Of a stretch of 64,000 nt of DNA, positions 20,690-31,549 are shown piece after piece (position 1 is the stretch's first letter; every line of letters begins with the position of its first letter). The notes below the pieces were generated by a model. The model was not told the origin of the DNA. It worked only from the letters and a program-made list of their open reading frames with translations, and ran no database searches. The position numbers and the translations under genes were made by a program. The stretch is from Micropterus salmoides. Lineage: Eukaryota; Chordata; Actinopteri; Centrarchiformes; Centrarchidae. Location of the stretch: assembly GCF_014851395.1 (NCBI RefSeq), contig NW_024041150.1:43089437-43153436 (forward strand). The letters are read 5' to 3'.

Positions 20690-21700
20690 AAATTATTGAC
20701 CACTTCCATTGATTCTTAGAAAATGAATGTGTGAAACAGATGCCACTTGCAGACATTAATGGGACTATGGTACCAAAATAATTTTAGATGATTGTATCAG
20801 GGCTGAACAGATACCAGTCTGTAACACCATTTCCTCTAGTCTAAACTGCAGTCACAAATATACATAAATTGTAAAAACACTGTAAAAATGAGACCTTCAG
20901 ACAAACATATGAGAGTTAATTGAACAAAGTGAAATATCTAAGGAACACTTCTGTAGTTTAGTGGATGGTGGATTACTGCTACTTAGATTAGTTTAAAGTG
21001 TTAAGGTATTAGATGAGAGGGCATGTTCTTTAGTAAACATGTATTTACATTTAGAAAATACAAAGACATTTTAAACTCTAAAAGTATATTTTAATGTGGT
21101 TTAAAGATGTTTGTCTCAGTTCACATACATGTGTTTACAGAATATTCATCAGTATATTTTTAAGACCACACCCTCCTCTAGTGCAGCAATGTCACCACCT
21201 GGTGGTGCTGTGGGTGGCTTTACAATGGAAGTCCAAGGACAATTAAAATCAAGGTCAAATCAAGAGGATGAGAGGTGAAACGACTCAGAGTATCAACTAA
21301 GTCCATTCGCCCTTGATTTGAAGTTTCCCTGGAAAACTCTGGATGACTGAGAATCTTCACAGACATCTTTACAATGAAGCTGATTCAGTATTATGTTAAT
21401 GTCCCTGTAGGACAGCTTGCAGTGGAGACAACTGTCAGCATGGTGGTGCTGTTGTTAACTTTAACAGCTCCTCCACAAAACACCAAGCTAGAGACAAACA
21501 GAGGAGAAGAAATCCATTCAGATCACAGTGAAACCAAAAGGTAGCTCAGTATAAATGCAGCAAATATAGTGAGAGCTTCAGCATCATTGATACTGTAAAA
21601 AAATGAAAAAAAGACAAAAGTAAAATAAGGAAGTAGACTGTATAGACAACAGAAATTGTTTGGGTGAACAATAGGAAATGTAATTAAAGGTCAACTGTAG
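20690..21700. other. Intergenic, little recognised
   Basis: 21,295-21,380 contains AAGTCCATTCGCCCTTGATTT and CTGGATGACTGAGAATCTTCACAGACA, both also present around the Penelope-like remnant at 55,060-55,500, so a small piece of that family may lie here. No gene is supported. Confidence 0.4.
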
Positions 21701-21705
21701 ACTGG

Positions 21706-22911
21706 TGTTGTGAATTATTTTGGAGCATTATAGCCTAAATTGTTATCATTAATTACTAGAGCAATGGTGGTCTACATCGTCATCATTTAAAGTGTTATTT
21801 TATAGTGTAAAGTTTAACTACTGAGTGTTTAACTACTGAGTGTTTAATGAGTGTGTTCAAACTCATATTTTATTCTTATACGCTGTGTGTTTATCATATA
21901 TTATTCTTATTCTCTGTGAACGTGTGCTTTTTAATGTGCCTACATGAGCAGAGAAGCTGCTCAGGCCGCGCAGGCAAAACCTAGCCAACCGTAACCCACT
22001 CATTAGAAGCAAGGCACATGCAGAAAGTCACGTACGCCAGGGCTGAGATCATCGCGAACTGAAGCCAAGAATGAGATCATGACATGTTGTGATTTATGGC
22101 AACTGGTACGGCTAGGTACTGCATGCAACCAAGCTCTGCGCTGCTGAAAGTTAACTTGTATGAGACAAAGCACCTCATGGTTGGCATTGCTAAATCATGT
22201 AATTGTTCACTGAATCACGTATATGTATGAAATATGTTATTCCTTATTAATTCTTTTAAAAAATACGATTGTAAGTGTTTAAGTTTTAATGGTGTCAAAC
22301 TATGCCTGTATAACTTTTAAAAAATACGGTGGGACTGAAGTTGAAACATATTGGTGGATTTTCTAATCCAGTAATGTAAAAAATATAAAGAGAGATAAAT
22401 GGTAACAATAATTACATATAATAACAGCTAAAAAGTGGAAATTGTAACATCAATGAAAGGGTTAATTTGGTAAAACAGTACAAGAAAAAGGCCACTAGAT
22501 GGCAGTAGAGGATAAGAAATCCACCAAAGGGGAGGAATGGTCAGCGAACACCATAGGTGGAGTTAAGGAGTAACGCCCACCTAGAAGGAGGAGATAAGGA
22601 GGAGTTAAGATGTAACGCCCACCTGAAGGGAGGGACAAGGTGGAGCTTAAGGTGAATATAAGGCGATGTTCGCTGGCCACCAACTCGGTTCCATCCTGAG
22701 ACCTGCAGGGATGTTGCTCGGGTTTATCGGTCCTTTATTGGAATAAACTCTTTTGCACCGACTCTTGACCGTCTCCAGTGAAGTTTTTGACTACGCCGTC
22801 TTTTGACTAAAGAAGAAATCTAATAGAGTAATTTTATTGAGTTTATTACGTTGGTTAGGGTAGGGACCAGGTCTTTTACTGGCCCGGCCGGTCCTTATTT
22901 CCGACCCGACA
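21706..22911 (+). repeat. 5' LTR
   Basis: A 1,206-bp LTR with a TATA-like box (TATAAGG, 22,657-22,663), a poly(A) signal AATAAA (22,742-22,747), and an upstream pair of GTAACGCCCACCT-containing direct repeats (about 22,560-22,625) that may act as enhancer. Starts TGTTGTGAATT and ends CCGACCCGACA. Only about five differences from the right LTR were seen, so insertion was recent. Confidence 0.9.
22492..22505 (+). promoter_or_regulatory. CTCF-core match in 5' LTR
   Basis: CCACTAGATGGCAG fits every position of the vertebrate CTCF core CCASYAGRKGGCRS, with GG upstream and TAG downstream also fitting the extended motif. The same site is at 29,302-29,315 in the right LTR, in the same orientation. 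Confidence 0.55.
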
Positions 22912-22913
22912 AT

Positions 22914-22931
22914 TGGCGAGGCCAGCCAGGA
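22914..22931 (+). promoter_or_regulatory. Putative primer-binding site
   Basis: TGGCGAGGCCAGCCAGGA begins two bases after the left LTR, where retroelements carry an 18-nt sequence complementary to a tRNA 3' end (TGG pairs with CCA). I could not assign the tRNA. Confidence 0.5.
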
Positions 22932-23410
22932 GATTGAGTCCAGAGGCCGAGAGTTTCTGACCGGGACGGACAGCCTGTATCTGAGACACGTGGCCACATA
23001 GAAAAGGTAAGCAGAATACCTGTTTAACCAAAATTCTGCATTTTAACTGTGTCTGAATACGGGATTTTCCGCCCAGGTGTGAATCTTAAAGTCTCCTCAA
23101 TCTTGAACCTAGAATAAATTTTGAGTGCAAAAAGCAGTAAATTAAGTATAAAATATTTTACTAAAAGACGAAATTTGGATTTTAATGGTGAATTGAAACT
23201 AAATAAAGAAAGAAAGTAGACGCTGGAGGGTAAGAGTCGGTGCAAATCTAAATGCAGGCAAAATGCAATAGCAGCTAAATTTGCATGTGTGTGTGTGTGA
23301 ACCATGGTGCGGAATATGTCTATGTCAAAGTGTGTAATGCTAGTAGAATAGATGCGCTTTTTGTGTTTAATTGTTTGCTTTTAAGGGTAAGTAAAATAAG
23401 TGTTTTCCAG

Positions 23411-23660
23411 CCATCATCGTGAATACCGCTGTTTTTAAGAATCGCAGCGCTTCGACTTAATGTCGGGGAGCTTCGATCCAATCAGAACAGGACTGCATAG
23501 GCGTGGTGAGCTGATGAAGAGATAAGAATTTAAAGCCATTATCGTGAATACCGCTGTTTTTTAAGAATCGCAACGCTTCGACTTAATGTCGGGGAGCTTC
23601 GATCCAATCAGAACAGGACTGCATAGGCGTAGTGAGCTGATGAAGAGATAAGAATTTAAG
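23411..23660 (+). repeat. Tandem duplication in LTR-element leader (about 122 bp x 2)
   Basis: A unit beginning near ATCGTGAATACCGCTG and ending GATGAAGAGATAAGAATTTAA occurs twice back to back, with four or five changes. It lies about 0.5 kb inside the left LTR, in the region where retroviruses keep packaging and leader structures. Confidence 0.75.
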
Positions 23661-23944
23661 CATTTTTGCGGATACCGCCGGATCGGAGAGTTGTAGGGTC
23701 ACAGCTGAGTGCTGGGGCGCTCCACTTACTGGCTCGGGGCTGCATGGGCAAAAATAGGCTAATAAAATAGTCATCACGTGGCTACCGCGAGCTTATATCG
23801 CAGGATTTCAACTGAGTGTTGGGGCTCTTCGATGGTAGGTTCGGACTGAACGGGTGGATGTACTATAGCACGTTACCGCTAGGAGCCTAAATAGGACTGC
23901 GGCAGGATAGGAGAATAAAGCGTGCTTAAAGAAGTGTTACGCGC

Positions 23945-24235
23945 TCATGTTGAGGAAGTGAATTGAGTAGCGATTTATAAAGACAGATTTTGTGTTGAGG
24001 AAGTGAATCATTTCTGTCTAAGCCCTCATGTTGAGGAAGTGAATTGAGAGGCTATATTTATGTGTAAATTGGGCCTGTGTTGAGGAAGTGAATCAGGTCC
24101 ACCAATTTGGAAATAAACCTAGGCGGAGTAAATTGAGTCTGTGTCGAGGAAGTGAATCAGGCTAATTAATTTGGAAATAAACCTAGGCAGTGTAAATTAA
24201 GTCTGTGTTGAGGAAGTGGATCAGACTATTCAGCT
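23945..24235 (+). repeat. GTTGAGGAAGTGAAT repeat cluster (six copies)
   Basis: GTTGAGGAAGTGAAT or close variants occur at about 23,950, 23,995, 24,030, 24,075, 24,142 and 24,208. The later copies sit in a longer unit with GGAAATAAACCTAGGC. Non-coding; possibly an RNA-level signal or a minisatellite grown inside the leader. Confidence 0.7.
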
Positions 24236-24239
24236 GAAA

Positions 24240-27200
24240 GCCTAGGTAATGTACATAAAGTCAGAAGCCGGCAGGAGATAGGAGTCAGAAGACGTACGTG
24301 CATGTAAATATTGCTGAAAATAGTTGATAGCTGTGTGTTAAGAAAAAGTGCATATAAATGTTACCAAGGCCTAAAATAATAATACTAATAGTTTGAGTCT
24401 TGAAGCCTCATGTTTAAGACCATTAGATAAAAAGTATAAAATAATGACAGTTGAATAACTGATCTAATATTAAACTAACATAAAGCTTAAGGATAACAGA
24501 TGAATAGAGTTGATATGGTGATATAAATAAGTATAAGAAGTTGATGGAAGGAGTTATAAAGTAATAAATATATGAATATATTGATGAAATAGTGAATGTG
24601 GACTAGTATAGTGTAAAAGACGGCTTTGATGCAGTCTCAGATTGAATTGTGATAAAGCTATGTGCAAAATAAAGTTCTGAAGTGGCAGTCCACGCCCGAA
24701 TAATGAAGACTGGAAGAGAAAAGAGAAAAAAAGAGTTTGCTCACGCTAACAGAGAGGCACAGAGCAGGAGCTGAGCTGTGTCTGTGTGAGTGAGTGTGAG
24801 TGTGTCCATGTGGGGGAGGACAGCAGGCTGAGAGAGAGAAAAAGAGAGCAGTTCAGCCCTAAACCAAAAGTTATGAGAGTTTTGTGATCTGTTGCACCTT
24901 TCTAGGATAACAACAGCACATTATAGCAAGTTACTCATTAGTTAATAATAACAGAAGTTATAAAAGTTTTTTGAACCAATAACAGCTTGACAGTGAGCAG
25001 ATTAGTAAAAGAATGGCAATGACTGCTGGATACAGAAAGGAAAAGTGTAGTTGAAACAGCCTACTGAAGTATTATGATAATAAAGGAAATTTAGTTCAGA
25101 ATAACAGGCTGAAGACACTTTTTGGTCGAGGAGAAGGAACAAAACTAGAAAAATGATGACATCTGATAAAGTTTGCCAATTTATTGGAACATAGAGGTAC
25201 AGATTGATAGGCAGCAATGTGAGGTGTTATCTATGAAGGATTTAAGTTAGAGAAGGGATTGAGAGCCATCAATTTTGTATTAGATGTGAGAAAATGAATT
25301 TGATATTTTAATAGTTGTTAGTTTCACTGAAGTTAGTTATTTTTAGTAAACACTACTTTGATGATTTTTCAGTTGAATAGCTCTTTGATATAAAAACAAA
25401 GGGGAGCTGCCTGAGTTTCTTTCAATGAATTGTTTCATTCTAGTTTCTTGGTTGTGTGGCTTTACAATTAACTGTCTTTTTCCTTTTCGAGGCATGAAGG
25501 CCGTCCAAATTCCAAAGTTTCCACAGAGTAAGTGTTTGCTCGCAGTGAGTGTGCGATGGCTGTCCTGGGAGGCACACAGCAGGTGAAATTAAATGGTAAA
25601 GAGCAGAAAAAAGAAATATTAGCTGCAAAGGTGGTCAAAGGAGGGAGCTGTGGCAACAACATATGTGGTAACAGCAAAACTAAGTAGTTAAAGATAAAAT
25701 AAAAGACGTCAGATAAGAGATAGAGAAAGCTTAGAATGAAGGGAAAATATGGAGAAACAGTTTGACCAACAGTTAGATAATATTGACATACTATATAGCC
25801 TTTAGTGAAGGAAAAGTAGTCACAGAGACAGAATAATGAAAGACCCCATCCTGTTAGATAAGGTCTAAATAGATATACCCCCAGATGAAGAAACGTATAG
25901 AGCAAGTGGAAGAAAGATATAAGTAAGTGCAGTCAAGGGCCAGTACAGGCAGAAGAAGAAGAAAAAAGAATTAGGGTCTTTAAAGGGTTGAGTTCAGATA
26001 TAAAGGAGAGATGGAAAAAGAGAGGCTATAATAGATAGGGAGGAGACGAGAGCTAGATATGATTAGAAAGAATAACAACTCCCAAACAAAGTGAAAAGTT
26101 CGTCATAGCACAGATCTCAGAAAGACAAAAGATCTGCCTACAGACCAAGATACCTGCAGAGCACAACAAACCATGAGACATGACGACAGCGAGACAGAGC
26201 TACAATGGACAAGATGGCAGCTCTGAAGTTTCATGAAGAAGGCGAGAGAGCAGCTTCAAAATGGACACAGCAGAATCTGACTGTGAGGAAGAAAGGGAGG
26301 GCCACAAACGAACAGTGATACAGGAGGCGTTCCACAGAGAGGCGTGCCAACCTGATGCATCACAGGCCCAAGCCCACCTCCACTGACGTCAGCATCTTCC
26401 CAACGCTGAGGACATAGCGAGTCAGACCACATCTACCATCTACAGTCAAATCATAAAGAGGACAACACCACCTTAAAGACTGTGAACCTAACAGCACAAA
26501 GTTTAAAAGGTCAAGAAGGCTTCACTGTGAAAATGAACTTCAGCCAAAATGCTCTCACATGTGACCGAGTGCTGACAGAGACATCACCAAGGAAGAGCTC
26601 TCTGTCTCACATGATCAACATTACAAATGGTCAGACTATCAGAGGCCTTGAAAACTGCAACATCTGCTGAAAAAGAACTGTTTGAAGACTGACCTCAAAA
26701 GAGTTTGGGAGTAGGAGTGTTGATAATTTGTAGGAGAAGAAAAAATAGAAAGATAGGGGAAGAAAAAAGAAAATAGAGACTGATTTTAAATCCAAAATAG
26801 ACTAGGAATAAGAATAAGGTTAGCTCAGGATCTATAAAATAGCAAGATATGTCATTAATAATTGATTCATTAACACAAATATACTGAGTTAATAACTTTG
26901 GTGTCCTGCTCTCCTCCAGCAGCCACCTGTTACTAAATTTCAGCAAAAAGGGATCAGAACATCAGGCATTCCTTGTGTTTTTAAACAGAGTTTTTAGAAA
27001 AAGGGAATCTAGTGGGATTATTTTTATATTATAATTGTTAGATATCACTGTCTGCTCTGGATTTGTGCAGAGGAACAGCCAGCGCAGAGCTCCTCGATGT
27101 AGCAGATACAATGACAGGCAACCTTTCAGGCTTGATTTTAAAGAGGCCGAAAGGAGAAGCCTCATTGAAGCCTTATAAAGCAATTTTAGCAGCACATTGC

Positions 27201-28500
27201 TACTGCATGCTTAAATTTGATGATTGTGAGTATCAAATCATGACTGACCTTTGTCATGTATTCCACAGGAACAACCAAGCAACTGTAATGATAACCTGAG
27301 ACACATGTGTGATGCTGAACACCTGAGTTCATTTATGTTTTCTTTCTGTTTTTGTTGAACATCTGTGTTAATCTATGTTTTCTTCCTGTTTCTGTAGGTA
27401 GTATTAGTAAACTAGTTTGAAGTATGGAAGAATTGTAGTGCACTAATGAATAATGGAGTGTTTCAAGATTTGCTATTTGTACATCCAATAGCAATGTAAT
27501 TCAATACACAGATATACAGGATGTTAGAGGGGTTAAATTGCAAGCAAATATAATATCTAGGAAGCAAACTCATGTTGAAAAAATTAGACAGATAGAAACA
27601 ATAGTTAAAGTCTCCAAACTACAAACAGTAGGATAAAGCTCACTTATTGGTAAGAGTAAGATACAGTTGCAAGCAAGCTTAATAATCTTTCACAGCCAGT
27701 CAAAGACCAGAGGAGGCCACTCTCCTATGAGGCCTCGTGAGGCAGACGCAGCAGCAGGCAAGATCAAGCGCGACCTGCATCACCACAGAGACGACTTTGA
27801 CTATCACCAGCTATGAGTCCAAGTGAACCAGCAAAAGGAAGAACAAGACTGAAACTACAAACGACTGAGCACCCTCAAATTGGTACCCAGTCTGTTCCCC
27901 AAGAAACCTGAGTGCCAAAAAAGAGTTCCACAGTACCACGGACTAAACTTTCAAAATAGACATCATACATGTTTATCAGACATTTTGCACCATTCTGAAG
28001 TGTCACATGAATGATTGTTGAAACACTCTTATGTCTGGAAAGTTCACTATGCACCATGTGATTGTTTTGATGTGTGCCTTTCAACACATTAGGTGTTGTT
28101 ATAATTGTTAGCTTGCTAAAGTATATAAGAAAAGAACAGCTCACTGCATAAGATATTATTTGTTTCACAAGTGTAAACCATTTACAAGGTATATCTCACT
28201 ATATTATAGCACGTATAGGTAGTTTAATATGTTAAGCTCATTTAAAGGGAAACTCATTTAAAGGGTAATAAGGAGAGAGGAGTAATGGAAATCCTTGTCA
28301 TTATAACTTGCTCAAATGTGTTAGAAACAGGAACATCCCACCACATGATTATTGATTATTTCACAACGTGTAAACACTAATTTGGGTATTTTCTTGAAGG
28401 TCTACAAGTCTGAGAAATAGGTTTCATATGCAAATACAATAGGCCGCCTATTTTCAGTGGTCACAGTGTTGGTTTATGAAGTGTGAGGCTTTACAGCCTC
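24240..28500. other. Interior of LTR element, no coding region recognised
   Basis: The plus strand is strongly purine-rich (A and G runs) throughout. The longest frames are under 150 codons, and the best are on the antisense strand as a by-product of that composition. 26,160-26,680 and 27,710-27,880 are more complex and GC-balanced and might be remnants of genes, but no motif could be named. Confidence 0.55.
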
Positions 28501-28511
28501 AGAGGAGGGAG
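28499..28511 (+). promoter_or_regulatory. Polypurine tract
   Basis: TCAGAGGAGGGAG directly precedes the right LTR's TGTTGTG, the position and composition of the plus-strand primer of reverse transcription. Confidence 0.75.
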
Positions 28512-29721
28512 TGTTGTGAATTATTTTGGAGCATTATAGCCTAAATTGTTATCATTAATTACTAGAGCAATGGTGGTCTACATCGTCATCATTTAAAGTG
28601 TTATTTTATAGTGTAAAGTTTAACTACTGAGTGTTTAACTACTGAGTGTTTAATGAGTGTGTTCAAACTCATATTTTATTCTTATACGCTGTGTGTTTAT
28701 CATATATTATTCTTATTCTCTGTGAACGTGTGCTTTTTAATGTGCCTACATGAGCAGAGAAGCTGCTCAGGCCGCGCAGGCAAAACCTAGCCAACCGTAA
28801 CCCACTCATTAGAAGCAAGGCACATGCAGAAAGTCACGTACGCCAGGGCTGAGATCATCGCGAACTGAAGCCAAGAATGAGATCATGACATGTTGTGATT
28901 TATGGCAACTGGTACGGCTAGGTACTGCATGCAACCAAGCTCTGCGCTGCTGAAAGTTAACTTGTATGAGACAAAGCACCCTCATGGTTGGCATTGCTAA
29001 ATCATGTAATTGTTCACTGAATCACGTTATATATGTATGAAATATGTTATTCCTTATTAATTCTTTTAAAAAATACGATTGTAAGTGTTTAAGTTTTAAT
29101 GGTGTCAAACTATGCCTGTATAACTTTTAAAAAATACGGTGGGACTGAAGTTGAAACATATTGGTGGATTTTCTAATCCAGTAATGTAAAAAATATAAAG
29201 AGAGATAAATGGTAACAATAATTACATATAATAACAGCTAAAAAGTGGAAATTGTAACATCAATGAAAGGGTTAATTTGGTAAAACAGTACAAGAAAAAG
29301 GCCACTAGATGGCAGTAGAGGATAAGAAATCCACCAAAAGGGAGGAATGGTCAGCGAACACCATAGGTGGAGTTAAGGAGTAACGCCCACCTAGAAGGAG
29401 GAGATAAGGAGGAGTTAAGATGTAACGCCCACCTGAAGGGAGGGACAAGGTGGAGCTTAAGGTGAATATAAGGCGATGTTCGCTGACCACCAACTCGGTT
29501 CCATCCTGAGACCTGCAGGGATGTTGCTCGGGTTTATCGGTCCTTTATTGGAATAAACTCTTTTGCACCGACTCTTGACCGTCTCCAGTGAAGTTTTTGA
29601 CTACGCCGTCTTTTGACTAAAGAAGAAATCTAATAGAGTAATTTTATTGAGTTTATTACGTTGGTTAGGGTAGGGACCAGGTCTTTTACTGGCCCGGCCG
29701 GTCCTTATTTCCGACCCGACA
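28512..29721 (+). repeat. 3' LTR
   Basis: A 1,210-bp copy of the left LTR with the same TATA-like box, poly(A) signal and CTCF-core site. Differences include an extra C near 28,981, three extra bases near 29,027 (TATATA), and single changes near 29,339 and 29,485. Followed by the CTGG target duplication. Confidence 0.9.
29302..29315 (+). promoter_or_regulatory. CTCF-core match in 3' LTR
   Basis: CCACTAGATGGCAG, identical to the 5' LTR site and in the same orientation. Confidence 0.55.
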
Positions 29722-29725
29722 CTGG

Positions 29726-30185
29726 ATTATAAAATTAATCTGGGTTGTCCTTAAAGATTCATAACAGTCTCCCCCGACTTTTTAACTAACATCATATCCA
29801 TAACAGCAGCAAGGAGTGTGGTTTTTACAGAGCTTAGAGCATAGAGCCAAGGCCTAATGTTACTTAACGCCACCGGCTGAAATAAAAAAATAAAGTGAGT
29901 AAATCCTGACTTTTTAACAGCGGGTTTACTGCACATTTAGCCTGTTTATGAGAGCAGTATTATAGTTACAAAATGTTGCGTTAACGCCACTCTCTCCCGA
30001 TTAGTCCAAGCATCAGTGACAGCAGCTGCTGCAGTTGCTTTCTGTAAGTTTCACGTTGCTGTGCTGCTTCAGCAGATGCTTCAATAAATCAGATGTAGAA
30101 TTGTTTGCGGTTGAAAGCTTTTTGCTGGAGTTTACACTAGACGACAATGTTCTTTGCATCTTAGACTGTGACACAATGATGGCAG
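29726..30185. other. No gene recognised
   Basis: Flank of the LTR element. Two short minus- and plus-strand frames lack recognisable content. Confidence 0.45.
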
Positions 30186-30189
30186 TAGC

Positions 30190-30480
30190 TACTTAGGGCC
30201 CGTGTCCACCAAAGCGTTTTTTTCTGACGGCGCCGGGCGATGAGCAAGAGTTGAAAAATGTTCAACTTTGGGAAAAACGTTGTGCTCGTCATTGTCACTT
30301 TTTTACTCAGCTGTCCAATCACAGTAGAGGAGGGGCGGGACAAATACCACACCGTAGCAACGGTCACTATCCTGGAATCGGGCTTCCTCGAACCTCAGAT
30401 ATTGGACCAAAGGAGACAGAACCTCTGGTCTTTGTGTTGGAGTAGTCCTACTCTGTTTATTCTCTTATTAATAAATTCTT
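30190..30480. mobile_element. Non-autonomous DNA transposon fragment
   Basis: Starts GGGCCCGTGTCCACCAAAGCG followed by a GACGGCGCCGGGCG block and an internal GGAGGGGCGGGACAAA, a layout known from dispersed fish MITE-like repeats. The other terminus was not found. Confidence 0.4.
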
Positions 30481-30554
30481 AAAACACAACAGTTGTTGTA
30501 ACTCAATTATTTGTTCTATCCCTCACCAGGAAAACCACAATTTTCCACGACCAC

Positions 30555-30835
30555 AGGCTGAAATTAAAGTACTGTAAATCTGTTCTGAAGACTTTAAAGA
30601 AGTGGACCAGTGATCTATGGAGGACGTTCGAGTGCGCTTGGACTGTAGTGACTGGGATGTTTTCAGGACTGCTACTAACTGTCTGGATGAGTTCACACAG
30701 GCTGACGTCCTACATCAGTGTCTGTGAGGAGTCCTGTGTATCTCTACACACCAGAGGGAGACAAACCCTGGTTCACAGCTAAACTCAGCTAAGGTTGGAA
30801 AAGAAAAAGACGTTTAGGAGTGGAGACAGGGCAGG
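30555..30835 (+). mobile_element. Rex1-type LINE fragment, unit 2 copy
   Basis: Paralogue of 1-270. It reads, across a frameshift, D-C-S-D-W-D-V-F then T-S-Y-I-S-V-C-E-E-S-C-V, typical of the Rex1 inter-domain region. It lies downstream of unit 2, mirroring the copy downstream of unit 1, and so marks the duplicated block's lower edge. Confidence 0.65.
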
Positions 30836-31094
30836 TTTAGCAAGGCAGCAAGGCGGTGTGTGAAGCTAAACCACCATAGAGAGACTGACTACAGCATCAT
30901 TTCTCAATGACTCTGGTTCTGTGGAGCTCAGACAGATCACCAGCTACAAAGCTCCTCACTCTGTTAACAAGCTGCGCCGAGCTCTGTACTGAAGCTGAAT
31001 TGTGTTCATGCTGTTCAGAGTCTGCGGTTGCAGCTTTGTTTATTTTTAGTTATCCAACGAGAAGTGTGTATCGGTGAATTCATTTCACATTTTC

Positions 31095-31505
31095 CATTCG
31101 ACAGCTTTGTGAAACCAACAGAACCACAGGAGACAAACAAGAACGAGACCAAAGTTTATTGATCCTGTAGAGAAACATGTTGCTGCAGCAACAAGAAACC
31201 AACGAACATGAATAAAATATAAACAAACGTAAAGTTTGTTATTATATTATCCACAAAACAACAAGTCTGTGATCAGCACCGTACTGAAACACTTACAGGG
31301 TAAAAAAAAAAGCATGAGTAACTTAAAAAAAAGCTTTTTAACCATTTTTTGTGTGACTGATTTTACACCATTTATATATATTTAGTCTAATTTAGCTTTA
31401 ACAGTGAAATCTAATAAATGGATGTGCTGAGGTGTGAGGGGCTCTGGGGACCAGTTCCAGGCCAGCTGGACATCAGTGGTTGGACTGGTGTGAAGGTGTG
31501 AAGGT
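31095..31505 (-). other. 3' UTR of receptor unit 2
   Basis: About 350 nt from the stop codon (31,506) down to the poly(A) signal, conserved with 2,215-2,735. It contains no other open frame of note. Confidence 0.55.
31155..31160 (-). promoter_or_regulatory. Poly(A) signal of unit 2
   Basis: AATAAA on the minus strand, about 350 nt below the stop codon in the conserved 3' flank. This is the best candidate for the end of the unit 2 transcript. Confidence 0.55.
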
Positions 31506-31549
31506 CTACCTCAGTGAAGAGTAGACGACCTCTGGCTCTGCTGGAAACT
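31506..31549 (-). CDS. Unit 2 terminal exon (V-V-Y-S-S-L ITIM)
   Basis: Acceptor TGTGTTCAG, then 44 coding bases to TAG. It encodes E-F-P-V-E-P-E-V-V-Y-S-S-L-R with the split codon. V-x-Y-x-x-L is a canonical ITIM, placed four residues from the C-terminus. Confidence 0.7.

Larger units (their letters stand above)
21706..29721 (+). mobile_element. Young LTR retroelement lacking recognisable coding genes
   Basis: Two near-identical direct repeats (21,706-22,911 and 28,512-29,721) start TG, end CA, and are flanked by the 4-bp direct repeat CTGG (21,702-21,705 and 29,722-29,725). Just inside the left LTR is a primer-binding-like TGGCGAGGCCAGCC. Just before the right LTR is a polypurine tract AGAGGAGGGAG. 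The architecture is that of a complete provirus or LTR retrotransposon of about 8 kb; a 4-bp duplication suits gamma/epsilon-like retroviruses and some Ty3/Gypsy elements. The 5.6-kb interior has no frame over about 145 codons, and no gag, protease, RT, integrase or envelope motif was found on either strand. It lies between receptor units 1 and 2, in opposite orientation to the genes. Confidence 0.85.

Noticed and set aside
21180..21210. CACCACCTGGTGGTGCTG as a CTCF site
   Set aside because: A palindromic partial match lacking the GGC of the core; too weak to list.
25468..25905. 145-codon minus-strand frame in the LTR element
   Set aside because: Leu/Phe/Tyr-rich product of the pyrimidine-rich antisense strand; composition artefact.
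21706..29721. Segmental duplication of host sequence instead of LTRs
   Set aside because: TG...CA ends, CTGG target duplication, a primer-binding-like site, a polypurine tract and LTR-type promoter/poly(A) signals all fit an LTR element.
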